Positions 1-6,525 of a stretch of DNA of 8,244 bases are shown here, piece after piece (position 1 is the first letter of the stretch; every line of letters starts with the position of its first letter). The notes below the pieces were generated by a model. That model worked only from the letters and a program-made list of their open reading frames with translations. It ran no database searches and was not told the DNA's origin. This DNA is from Longimicrobiales bacterium (GTDB taxonomy: Bacteria; Gemmatimonadota; Gemmatimonadetes; Longimicrobiales; Gaopeijiaceae). The DNA lies in NCBI GenBank assembly GCA_028280205.1, contig JANQME010000128.1:1-8244 (forward strand). Direction: 5' to 3'. The position numbers and the translations under genes are program-made.

Positions 1-1
1 C

Positions 2-1069
2 GACCTCGGATACGATCCGTCCCGGACGCTGTCGATGGCCGTTCCGGTGGACGGAGGGCGCTTCGACTCGCGGGAGGAAGAAGCGGTCTTCTGGCGACAG
101 CTGACCGAACGGATCGAGGCGATCCCCGGGGTGACCCGCGCCGGCGCCGTCTCCCACCTGCCGCTGTACGGTTACGCGCCCACCGACGCGTTCTCCGGCC
201 TCGAGGTCGACTCGCTGAACTGGGAGAACAGCCTCGCCAACTACTTCTCCACGCTGCCCGGCTATCTGGAGACGATCGGCGTCGAGTTCCGATTGGGCCG
301 GGACCTGACCGACGAAGACGTCGAAGGCCAGCGACCGGTCGCGGTGGTCGACGCGTCGCTGGCCGAGGCGCTCTTCCCCGGGGAGAACCCGCTGGGGCGG
401 GTGTTCAAGGCGGGCTGGGGTCTGCCGGACCTGGAGATCGTGGGGGTGATCCGACATCCGCGGGTCATGGACGCCCGGGCCGAGGTGCGCCCGCAGGTGT
501 ACGTGCCAGCGTCGATCTTCCGCTGGCGTCCCCTCTACTACGTGGTGCGGCACGACGGAGCCGGTGCAGGGCTGGCCGACGCCGTGCGTGCGCACATCGA
601 CGAGGCGGGCTCGGGTCGAGCGGTGTACGAGGTCCGGCCGCTGGACGCGTATGTCGACGACGCTACCAGCGTGCTGCGTCTCACGTTGATGCTCATCACG
701 CTGCTGGCGGGACTCACCGCGGTCCTCGCCGCGTTCGGACTCTTCAGCGTGATGGCGTACACGGCGTACCGCGCCCGCCGAGCCTCAGCGATCCGGAGCG
801 CGCTCGGGGCGACGCGCGCAGAGCTGCTACGGCATCATCTGCGGAGCGGCGCGCGGATCCTGATGGTCGCGATTCCCGCCGGCCTGCTGCTCGCTGTTCC
901 CGGGGCGCGGCTCCTCCAGGCGATCGTCTACGAGGTCTCGACCTACGACGTCCCGAGTCTGGCGACGGCGGCGCTCGTGGCGGCGGCCATCGGCCTGCTC
1001 GCCACCTGGCTGCCCGCGCGGCGTGCGGCCGGCGCGGACCCGATGGACACGCTGCGGGCCGAGGGGTAG
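2..1069 (+). CDS. ABC transporter permease, ADOP/MacB-FtsX type, C-terminal part (5' end outside window)
   Basis: This is the C-terminal part of an inner-membrane permease of the MacB/FtsX superfamily. The frame is open from the first complete codon of the window, and the codons before the first ATG (position 35) already read like family sequence (GYDPSRTLSMAVPV), so that ATG is internal. A periplasmic-core (MacB_PCD-like) region follows, with WRQLTERIEAIPGV, a typical stretch before the 'LPL' motif, and later a VGVIRHPRV segment. An FtsX domain closes the protein: about three hydrophobic helices near bases 675-750, 855-925 and 955-1015, the cytoplasmic motif RRASAIRSALGATRAELL, and the ending PARRAAGADPMDTLRAEG. 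This terminal pattern is characteristic of the long two-domain 'ADOP' permeases common in Acidobacteria and Gemmatimonadota. MacB-type permeases work by mechanotransmission rather than by a classical channel; substrate and ATPase partner are not visible here. The gene ends in TAG, 41 bp before the end of the convergent DUF3299 gene. Confidence 0.9.
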   Translation, partial: DLGYDPSRTLSMAVPVDGGRFDSREEEAVFWRQLTERIEAIPGVTRAGAVSHLPLYGYAPTDAFSGLEVDSLNWENSLANYFSTLPGYLETIGVEFRLGRDLTDEDVEGQRPVAVVDASLAEALFPGENPLGRVFKAGWGLPDLEIVGVIRHPRVMDARAEVRPQVYVPASIFRWRPLYYVVRHDGAGAGLADAVRAHIDEAGSGRAVYEVRPLDAYVDDATSVLRLTLMLITLLAGLTAVLAAFGLFSVMAYTAYRARRASAIRSALGATRAELLRHHLRSGARILMVAIPAGLLLAVPGARLLQAIVYEVSTYDVPSLATAALVAAAIGLLATWLPARRAAGADPMDTLRAEG

Positions 1070-1110
1070 GGGAAGCGCGAGCGCGGCGAGGCCCTACATC
1101 GACGACCGGA

Positions 1111-1629
1111 TCAGTAGAAGTAGGGCGTCACCCTCATGCCGACGAGCCGGAAGCCTGCCTGACCGTACACGTTGTCGGCCATCTCGATGTGAAGGGTACC
1201 TTCGACCCACACAGGATTCTGCCCGGGCAGTGCCGCTCGCGTCGACGCGTACATCTGTACCCACACCACCTGGTGCGGCGGTGGAGCCGGCGTGTGCACG
1301 CAGGCGCCCTGGTAGGGAACGAGGAGAAACTCCGTCACGTTCGACGCCCAGTCCTCGAACGGGACGGGGAAGCCGGCCATCTTGACGAGCTTCCCATCCA
1401 GCGCCTGCAGCTCCGGCGTCGCTTCGCCCGTCCGGAAGTTCAGCCCCCTGAGGTCGCGCCAGTCGATGAGCACGGGGTCCTCGCCGCCCATTCGAGTGAC
1501 GCCCTCTGTCCCCGGGGCGGGAGCGGCGGGTAGCGCGCCCCACGATGCGGCGAGCACGAGCACGAGACCGAACGAGAAGAGTTTCCCGCCGAACAGCGCA
1601 CCGTTCCGGGTCGGGTCGGTCGAGAGCAT
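1111..1629 (-). CDS. DUF3299 domain protein, exported
   Basis: This encodes a small exported protein of the DUF3299 family, 172 residues from the chosen ATG. The N-terminus (LFGGKLFSFGLVLVLAASWG, then ALPAAPAP) looks like a Sec signal peptide without a lipobox cysteine, so a soluble periplasmic location is inferred. The diagnostic core is at residues about 101-127: TEFLLVPYQGACVHTPAPPP followed by HQVVWVQM. It has the family's invariant Gly-Ala-Cys-x-His (C110, H112) and proline run. The C-terminal WVEGTLHIE and AGFRLVGMRVTPY strands complete the domain. The frame stays open to an ATG at 1728, but the extra 33 residues do not resemble a leader, whereas the ATG at 1629 places the signal peptide properly; neither start has a clear Shine-Dalgarno. 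Biochemical function is unknown. From memory, a DUF3299 gene in Pseudomonas (PA4066) lies in a zinc-responsive operon with an ABC ATPase and permease. Here the neighbouring permease is convergent and of another subtype, so no operon is implied. Confidence 0.82.
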   Translation of the reverse strand: MLSTDPTRNGALFGGKLFSFGLVLVLAASWGALPAAPAPGTEGVTRMGGEDPVLIDWRDLRGLNFRTGEATPELQALDGKLVKMAGFPVPFEDWASNVTEFLLVPYQGACVHTPAPPPHQVVWVQMYASTRAALPGQNPVWVEGTLHIEMADNVYGQAGFRLVGMRVTPYFY

Positions 1630-1760
1630 CGTTGCGGGGCGCGCTGAGGCTCGAGGGACGGTGGAGAAGGTGTACTCGAGAATATGGCCGGGCCTCTGCC
1701 GTCGAGCCAGCGTGCTCCGACGGGCCATGCCGGTGACCCGGTCCCGAACCGAGGATATCC

Positions 1761-1774
1761 CTGGCGAGCGCCAG
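1761..1774. repeat. Short perfect inverted repeat upstream of vapBC, candidate operator
   Basis: CTGGCG and CGCCAG flank a 2-base centre, 56 bp before the vapB start codon. A third half-site, CGCCAG, lies at 1785-1790. There is no T-tract, so it is not a rho-independent terminator. Type II antitoxins usually bind palindromes near their own promoter, which makes this a candidate site, but 6-bp GC-rich arms are common by chance in such sequence. Confidence 0.3.
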
Positions 1775-1795
1775 GCCAGCGCTGCGCCAGCTGCG

Positions 1796-1823
1796 TTGTG
1801 TAAGTGCAGTATAAGTGTACATT
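1796..1823 (+). promoter_or_regulatory. Candidate vapB promoter, possibly giving a leaderless mRNA
   Basis: TTGTGT (1796-1801) and TACATT (1818-1823) resemble -35 and -10 elements separated by 16 bp. A start site 7 bases after the -10 would fall on the A of the vapB ATG at 1830. No Shine-Dalgarno precedes that ATG, which fits leaderless translation. The two TAAGTG repeats overlap this region with an 11-base spacing. An alternative -10, TATAAG at 1810-1815, has no matching -35. Confidence 0.35.
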
Positions 1824-1829
1824 GATTGC

Positions 1830-2063
1830 ATGGCAGTCAAGACGATTACGATCGACATGGACGCGTACCGCGCGCTGAAGCGCCACAAGGGAGAGGGGCA
1901 GTCCTTCTCCGACGTGATCAAGGAGCACCTGGGCAGCCGCTCGACCGGCGCCACGCTGCTCGGCGCGCTCGCTGACGCCGACCTCACGGAGGGCACGCTC
2001 GATGCCATCGACGAGATCGTCGCCTCGCGAGCGGAGAGCCCAGCGTCCGTCGAGCCGTTGTGA
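1830..2063 (+). CDS. vapB: VapB-type antitoxin, DUF217 family
   Basis: This is the antitoxin of a type II toxin-antitoxin pair, 77 residues. The N-terminus, MAVKTITIDMDAYRALKRHK, followed by GEGQSFSDVIKEHL, is the signature of the VapB antitoxins in Pfam DUF217/VAPB_antitox: a short strand followed by helices in a ribbon-helix-helix-like DNA-binding arrangement. The remainder (residues about 35-77) is charged and probably folds on the toxin, masking its active site. A GTG at 1815 would add five residues (VYIDC), but homologous proteins begin at the MAVKTITID methionine, so the ATG at 1830 is chosen. The stop codon overlaps the vapC start, so the two are translationally coupled. This family was first described in archaea and also occurs in scattered bacteria. 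The module probably represses its own promoter. Confidence 0.88.
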   Translation: MAVKTITIDMDAYRALKRHKGEGQSFSDVIKEHLGSRSTGATLLGALADADLTEGTLDAIDEIVASRAESPASVEPL

Positions 2064-2464
2064 CCCACCTCGATACGTCGTTCCTGGTCGATGTGCTGCG
2101 CGAGCGTCGGCGTGGCGAGCCAGGCCCCGCCCACCGGCTCCTCGAACGCCTGGCCGATGAGCCGCTCGCGGTCAGCGTGCACGTCGCCTGCGAGCTGCGC
2201 GCGGGCGCGTCCATCGCCGAGGACTCGGCCTCCGAGCAGGTGCGGGTCGACGCCCTGCTCAGCGCCCTCGAAATCGTCTCCCCCGACGGGGCGTTCGCGA
2301 GACGCTACGGCGAGACGTTGGCCGAGCTGCGGCGGCGAGGCTCCTCGGTGGCGACCATGGACCTGCTCATCGGCACGGCCGCACTGGAGCAGGATGCGAT
2401 CCTGTTGACGCGCAACGTCCGCGACTTCGCGCGTATCCCTGAGCTTCGCTTCGCGGGGTACTGA
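2060..2464 (+). CDS. vapC: VapC-type PIN-domain ribonuclease toxin
   Basis: This is a PIN-domain endoribonuclease, 134 residues, the usual length for VapC. It should be a Mg2+/Mn2+-dependent RNase held inactive by the upstream antitoxin. The conserved acidic positions are all present: D5 in LDTSFLVD, E45 in ACELRAG, D101 in ATMDLLIGTAAL and D122 in TRNVRDFARIP, preceded by the usual Thr117/Asn119. The C-terminal 'RDFARIPELRFAGY' is standard for the family. The start is the GTG at 2060, whose bases overlap the vapB TGA as GTGA, a coupling that keeps toxin synthesis dependent on antitoxin synthesis. With all catalytic residues intact the toxin is predicted active. Many VapCs cleave tRNA or 23S rRNA; the target of this one cannot be read from sequence. 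Confidence 0.92.
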   Translation: MTHLDTSFLVDVLRERRRGEPGPAHRLLERLADEPLAVSVHVACELRAGASIAEDSASEQVRVDALLSALEIVSPDGAFARRYGETLAELRRRGSSVATMDLLIGTAALEQDAILLTRNVRDFARIPELRFAGY

Positions 2465-2528
2465 CTCGCCCTTCGATGCTTTCGGGGACGAGTGGGTCGC
2501 GATCGAGGGCGTCGCTCCGGCCTGGACC
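2465..2528. other. Convergent gap between vapC and the DUF5916 gene
   Basis: Two genes end here tail to tail, 64 bp apart. I looked for a bidirectional hairpin terminator and saw none with a T-tract, so termination may be rho-dependent or the transcripts may overlap. Confidence 0.4.
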
Positions 2529-4952
2529 TCAGTACCGCAGCAGCCGCGTCCCCTTCACCGTGATCCCCCGGTTGCGCAGGCCGATTCCCTCGGGGCCGTA
2601 CTGGCGCTCGTCCGTCCACACCAGGAAGAGCTCGCTGCCGGGCAGGAACTCCCAGCGGAAGCGCAGGTTGCTGGAGAGCAGGTCGGACGATTCGTCGTAC
2701 TGCAGCAGTGAGCTGAAGAACATGCGGGGCGTGAACGCGTAGTCGAGACGCAGGCTGAATAGGGCGCGCGTGGCCTCGCCGTCGGGCGTCTCGATCCAGT
2801 TGACGCTCATCCCCGGCTCGAACGAGAGGTGTGAGTTCACCACCACCCGGCTCTGGCGGACGTTCACCGAACGGATCGAGCCGTGATAGAAGTTGCCCCA
2901 CCGGAATGAGACGTTGCCCGCGACGGGTCTGTGCGTGCCGCCGTTGAACTGTACCTGGTAGCTGGTGAAGGTGTAGCGGCCGGTCGGGATATCGAGGTCG
3001 CGACCGATGGGGAACGGTCGGTCGATGCGCTCGAACTCGCGCTGCATGCGGATCTGGTACTGGTCGCTGTTCTCCATCTCGATCTGGAAGCGCCCGGCCT
3101 GCTGGCGCGACTGGATGAAGCCGTCCCCGTCCTCGAAGTAGTCGAGGTCGGCCTGCCAGGTGAGCTTGCGGATCGCCGCGATCGACGCGGGCCTCGGGCT
3201 GAAGCGCAGCGAACCCGCGGTCTTGGCGAAGTCGTCGCGCCGCAGGAAGCCCACCTCGGGGTTGAAGGCGTCGCCGACGGCCAGGTGAGACGCGGAGATG
3301 CCGTAGCGGTCCCCCGCGTAGTTCATGGCGGTCTGCCAGCTCTGGTTCGTTCCGTCGAGCCCGGGGCTCTCCGTCTGCGCCCAGTACGCGCCTGCCTCGA
3401 AGTTCTGGCCGAAGGCGAATGCGGCGTCCATGCCGTACGCGCGGTTCGCGCCGTCGCCGGTGAGACCGGCGGAGCGGTTCGTGAAGATCGCGCCGATCGC
3501 GCTGCGCCCGAGGACGTCGCGCTTGAGGCGGACGACGGAGTAGTTCGTCTCCGCGATCCCGGTGCTGTCACCGGCCGGGGGGGAGGCGAGCTGCGCGAAT
3601 GGGATCGCTTCGGTCTGGATCGAGAGCGCACCGATGGCCCACGGGCCCTCCTTCCCCGTGACGCGCGCGCCCGCGATGATCGGCACCATCTGGCCCTGGT
3701 CGAGGCCGATCCTCCGGCTGTAGAACATGGTCGGCGTGTCGCTTCCGCCCCCGAAGCTCCCGCCGCACCCAAAGCCGCCGACTCCGCCGCACCCGAAGTC
3801 GAAGACGCCCCGGCCTTCCAGGAAGAACTCGCGCTTCTCGGGAAAGAAGAGGCTGAAGCGCGTCAGGTTGACCTGCTGCTCGTCGACCTCCACCTGCGCG
3901 AAGTCCGTGTTCCAGGTCACGTCCGCGGTGAGGTTCGCGGTGATCCCGTACTTGAGGTCGAGGCCGACGTCACCGGCGGGGTCGTTGGAGACCGCCGGCG
4001 TGCTGAGCCGATCGGTGGTGAGCGAGCCGATCAGATAGGGCTTCAGCTCCAGATTGTTGCCGGCCGGAGGCAGCTCGAGCCCGACGATGGTGCCCGCGGA
4101 CGAGACGCGATTGAGCCCCTGCGGCCCGGCCAGGAAGGGGGGGACCGGGTTCAGGTACGTCCACTCGTTCTTGTGGCGGATCGAGCGCCGGAGCTGGATC
4201 CCCCACATCTGCTCCGCGCCGGCGTTGTAGCGCAGCGACTTGAAGGGGATCGACATCTCCACGATCCAACCGCCGTCGAACTGCCCGCCCACCACGTCCC
4301 AGACCGGGTTCCAGTCGGAGTTCGGATTGCTCTCGTCGATGACCGCGTAGTCGGCGCGCGCCCCGAGCGCGTTGGCGTAGAACATCATGCCGTTCCGGCG
4401 GTCGTAGAACGTGTCGAACATCACGCCGAAGTGCTCGTTGTTGCGCAGCCCGGCGGTGTCGCGGCGGTACTCGTTGATCACCCACGAGCCGGGCGGGGCC
4501 TCGTCCCAGCACCGGCAGGTGATGTAGACGTTCTCGTCGTCGAACATGACCCAGACGTCGGTGCGCTCCGACGACGGGTTGCCGGCCACGGGCACGACCT
4601 GCACGAAGTCGCCGAACGGGGCGTACTCGGAGTAGACCGCTTCGTCGAGGTGGCCGTCGAGCTCGAGCGGCGCCTCGAGTCGGATCGCGCGCACCGTGGC
4701 GCGGCCGCGATCGTCGCGCGTGATCGAGGTGGGCCAGTCCGGCGGCGGGGCGCCGTCGAGGACGGGCCGGCGGCCGGACGGGGCGGGCTCCTCCTGCGCC
4801 GGGTTGCCCTGGCCAGTCGACTGGGCGGAGACGGAAGCGGGTGTGGACGCGAAGACGGTCACGACGAGCGCGACGACGACCGTGAGCCTATCCGCAGCGA
4901 GGATCGCGCCGATGAGCGCCGCCACACGGCGGGTCGCGGGAGGTGGCGTCAC
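2529..4952 (-). CDS. CBM9-like/DUF5916 outer-membrane protein
   Basis: This is a large envelope protein, 807 residues from the chosen start. After a signal peptide (hydrophobic LTVVVALVVTVFA, cleavage near SVSA-Q at residues about 44-45) comes a carbohydrate-binding-module-9-like domain at about residues 90-280, with LDGHLDEAVY, SERTDVWVMFDDENVYI and MSIPFKSLRY. The DUF5916 region follows, with alternating beta-strand texture, the family hallmark FFPEKREFFLEG (about 369-380) and FYSRRIG. The protein ends in an aromatic residue (GTRLLRY), as outer-membrane barrels often do. DUF5916 proteins have no settled function; a surface-exposed barrel with a glycan-binding-like head is inference. The frame continues upstream to an ATG at 5171, but that would overlap the hydrolase gene by 106 bases and put about 80 Pro/Arg-rich residues before the signal peptide. 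GTG at 4952 (or 4925) fits better; neither has a clear Shine-Dalgarno. A Gly/Cys-rich loop lies at about residues 386-404. Confidence 0.85.
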   Translation of the reverse strand: MTPPPATRRVAALIGAILAADRLTVVVALVVTVFASTPASVSAQSTGQGNPAQEEPAPSGRRPVLDGAPPPDWPTSITRDDRGRATVRAIRLEAPLELDGHLDEAVYSEYAPFGDFVQVVPVAGNPSSERTDVWVMFDDENVYITCRCWDEAPPGSWVINEYRRDTAGLRNNEHFGVMFDTFYDRRNGMMFYANALGARADYAVIDESNPNSDWNPVWDVVGGQFDGGWIVEMSIPFKSLRYNAGAEQMWGIQLRRSIRHKNEWTYLNPVPPFLAGPQGLNRVSSAGTIVGLELPPAGNNLELKPYLIGSLTTDRLSTPAVSNDPAGDVGLDLKYGITANLTADVTWNTDFAQVEVDEQQVNLTRFSLFFPEKREFFLEGRGVFDFGCGGVGGFGCGGSFGGGSDTPTMFYSRRIGLDQGQMVPIIAGARVTGKEGPWAIGALSIQTEAIPFAQLASPPAGDSTGIAETNYSVVRLKRDVLGRSAIGAIFTNRSAGLTGDGANRAYGMDAAFAFGQNFEAGAYWAQTESPGLDGTNQSWQTAMNYAGDRYGISASHLAVGDAFNPEVGFLRRDDFAKTAGSLRFSPRPASIAAIRKLTWQADLDYFEDGDGFIQSRQQAGRFQIEMENSDQYQIRMQREFERIDRPFPIGRDLDIPTGRYTFTSYQVQFNGGTHRPVAGNVSFRWGNFYHGSIRSVNVRQSRVVVNSHLSFEPGMSVNWIETPDGEATRALFSLRLDYAFTPRMFFSSLLQYDESSDLLSSNLRFRWEFLPGSELFLVWTDERQYGPEGIGLRNRGITVKGTRLLRY
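3741..3797 (-). repeat. Gly/Cys-rich internal repeat within the DUF5916 coding region
   Basis: The coding strand specifies DFGCGGVGGFGCGGSFGGG: two copies of an FGCGG unit spaced by eight residues, then more glycine. At DNA level the plus strand shows two near-identical segments, CCGCCGCACCCAAAG and CCGCCGCACCCGAAG, which suggests a local duplication. It lies between the FFPEKREFFLEG and FYSRRIG motifs, a position expected to be a loop between barrel strands. Confidence 0.6.
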
Positions 4953-5065
4953 GGCGGGTTCGGTCGGAAGGCCGGGGATAGACGCGGAACGAGGGGCAGG
5001 CCGGGGAACAGGATGCGCGCGAGTATCCGGCGGGTGGGGGATGGTCGCAAGGGGTTGAACCGTGC
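4953..5065. other. Spacer between serine hydrolase and DUF5916 genes
   Basis: This 113-bp gap separates two co-oriented minus-strand genes. It has no stop codon in the DUF5916 frame and would encode a Pro/Arg-rich stretch if translated. It contains two copies of AGGCCGGGGA (around 4969 and 4999). I see no hairpin followed by a T-tract, so read-through from the hydrolase gene into the DUF5916 gene is possible, and no convincing promoter. Confidence 0.4.
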
Positions 5066-6511
5066 CTACCGCACCCGTTCGAACCTCAGGTTCCGCACCC
5101 GGCTCCCCGTCACGGTCATCCGCTCCACTCGCCCGCCGGCATCCCGCTCGAAGCGTACGCGCGGCAGCCACGACCGGTCCCCGTCGAACTCGTCGTCCCC
5201 CGACGGAGTGAGCGTGGCGTCCGCGTTGCGCCAGTGTCGGGCGACCAGCTCTCCGCCCCGTACGACGATCTCGTACGTCGAGTCGAGCTCGGGGCTCCGA
5301 TACGTGCCCGCGTAGGTCCGGAGCTGAGCCGCGGTCAGCGTGGTTGGCTCGGCGTCCTCCTCGTCGGGTGACTCCTCCGGCGGCGGCCCCATCTCCGCCT
5401 CCAGGAAGACCTCGGCCGTGCGGCGGGCCCGCCCGGCGGCATCGCAGTCCGAGACGTTGCAGAAGACGACGACCGAGAGGTTCTGCCGCGGGAAGCGGAC
5501 GAAGTTCGTCCGGAAACCGGCCCAGCTCCCGCCGTGCCCGATCGTCGGGAGGCCACGGTACTCACCCACGGCGAGTCCGTAGGCGTAGCCCAGCTCCTCA
5601 CCGTCGTTCAGGGTTCCCGGCTGGACCATCCGCTCGAGCAGCCCGCCTCCGCCGACGGTGCCTTCCTCGTAGTTCCGCATCCAGAGGAGGAAGTCGTCGA
5701 CCGTCGTGTTGAGCGAGCTCGACGCGAGCGCGGTGAGCTGGTTGACGACCCGCCGCCACCCGCCCTCTCCGTCGGGCGCGTACGACTCGGCCCGACCAGG
5801 CACGATCTCGAGGTAGTCGTCGGAGAAGTGCGTATGCTCCATCCCGAGCGGGCGGAAGATCCGGCCGGCCGCGTACGCCCGGAACGACTCGCCGGACTGC
5901 ACCTCGATGATCCGGGCGAGGAGGTTGTAGCCGGTGTTCGAGTACGAGTACTCCGCCCCCGGAGCGAAGTCGAGATCCTCCTGCTGGTATAGCATGCGCA
6001 GGATCTTCTCGAAGGAGATCACGTCGGTGTACGTGACGCCGCCCATGAGCATCGCGTGCGGCCAGTCCCGGATCCCGCTCGTGTGGTGCACGAGATGCCG
6101 CGGAGTAATCACCGCCCCGAAGTCGGGCACCTCCTCGACGTAGCTGCGTACGTCCGCGTCGAGATCGAGCCGGCCTTCCTCCTCCAGGAGGAGCGCCGAC
6201 AGAGCGCCGAACTGCTTCGAGATCGACGCGATGTCGAAGACGGTCTGCGGCGTGATCGGGATCGCGTGGTCCATGTGTGCGATCCCGTAGCCCGCGCGGT
6301 GCACGACCTCGCCGTCGAGCAGGACACCGACCGCTGCGCCCGGACCGTCGTCCCGGTCGAGGTCCGCGAAGACCGCGTCGACGCCGGGGTGGATCGGGCC
6401 TTCGTCCGGGGCGGGGGCCGCCTCCACTGTGCAGCCGGCCAGCAGCGCTACAGCGGCAGTCAGCCCCGCAGCCGCAGTCCGCGTCGCCGTGAACGTCGCA
6501 CTTCGTATCAC
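5066..6511 (-). CDS. Lipoprotein serine hydrolase, beta-lactamase family (class C-like/PF00144)
   Basis: This is a 481-residue serine hydrolase of the beta-lactamase/penicillin-binding-protein fold. The N-terminal leader ends in a lipobox, LAGC (C27), so the mature protein should be lipid-anchored in the cell envelope. The catalytic motifs are complete: SISK (S96, K99) within FDIASISKQF, YSN (Y190-N192) within EYSYSNTGYNLL, and HGG (326-328) within IGHGGSWAG in place of KTG. HHTSGIRDW (about 141-149) is also typical. After an acidic linker (PPPEESPDEEDAEP) a C-terminal beta-rich domain (about 398-480), resembling the DUF3471-like extension, begins at LRTYAGTYRSPE. The start is the GTG at 6511, because GGAGGAGG lies 6 bases upstream; an in-frame ATG at 6748 would add 79 Arg-rich residues and bury the signal peptide. 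Homologues include esterases, D-aminopeptidases and peptidases, so beta-lactam resistance should not be assumed. It is co-oriented with the DUF5916 gene downstream. Confidence 0.92.
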   Translation of the reverse strand: MIRSATFTATRTAAAGLTAAVALLAGCTVEAAPAPDEGPIHPGVDAVFADLDRDDGPGAAVGVLLDGEVVHRAGYGIAHMDHAIPITPQTVFDIASISKQFGALSALLLEEEGRLDLDADVRSYVEEVPDFGAVITPRHLVHHTSGIRDWPHAMLMGGVTYTDVISFEKILRMLYQQEDLDFAPGAEYSYSNTGYNLLARIIEVQSGESFRAYAAGRIFRPLGMEHTHFSDDYLEIVPGRAESYAPDGEGGWRRVVNQLTALASSSLNTTVDDFLLWMRNYEEGTVGGGGLLERMVQPGTLNDGEELGYAYGLAVGEYRGLPTIGHGGSWAGFRTNFVRFPRQNLSVVVFCNVSDCDAAGRARRTAEVFLEAEMGPPPEESPDEEDAEPTTLTAAQLRTYAGTYRSPELDSTYEIVVRGGELVARHWRNADATLTPSGDDEFDGDRSWLPRVRFERDAGGRVERMTVTGSRVRNLRFERVR

Positions 6512-6517
6512 TACTAT

Positions 6518-6525
6518 CCTCCTCC
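6518..6525 (-). promoter_or_regulatory. Strong Shine-Dalgarno for the serine hydrolase
   Basis: On the minus strand GGAGGAGG stands 6 bases before the GTG at 6511. It is the only strong ribosome-binding site seen in the window, and it decides the start against the upstream in-frame ATG at 6748. Confidence 0.85.

Larger units (their letters stand above)
1630..1829. promoter_or_regulatory. Divergent intergenic region between the DUF3299 gene and vapB
   Basis: This 200-bp spacer must carry the promoters for both outward-facing genes. It contains a perfect 6-bp inverted repeat, CTGGCG-AG-CGCCAG (1761-1774), with a further CGCCAG copy at 1785-1790. It also contains two direct repeats, TAAGTGCA and TAAGTGTA, at 1801-1808 and 1812-1819. 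The last 30 bases are noticeably more AT-rich than the surroundings. No good promoter was recognised for the minus-strand gene. The repeats are seen directly; their role as operators is inference from the habit of VapB-VapC complexes to autoregulate. Confidence 0.5.

Noticed and set aside
1070..1110. GCGCGAGCGC hairpin between the convergent permease and DUF3299 genes as a terminator
   Set aside because: The stem is only 4 bp, with no T-tract on either strand, so it is not supported as an intrinsic terminator.
1630..1728. N-terminal extension of the DUF3299 protein to the ATG at 1728
   Set aside because: The extra residues are Arg-rich with no ribosome-binding site and would displace a good signal peptide from the N-terminus.
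1094..2182. A 362-codon minus-strand frame spanning the DUF3299 gene and the antisense of vapB
   Set aside because: It is Arg/Ser-rich low-information sequence that crosses two real genes in other frames; DUF3299 and VapB motifs are in the competing frames.
2931..5315. A 794-codon open frame on the plus strand, antisense to the DUF5916 gene
   Set aside because: It is the codon shadow of a GC-rich gene on the other strand: composition is dominated by R, A, V, E, D and G, it has no recognisable domain, and the minus strand carries clear family motifs through the same bases.
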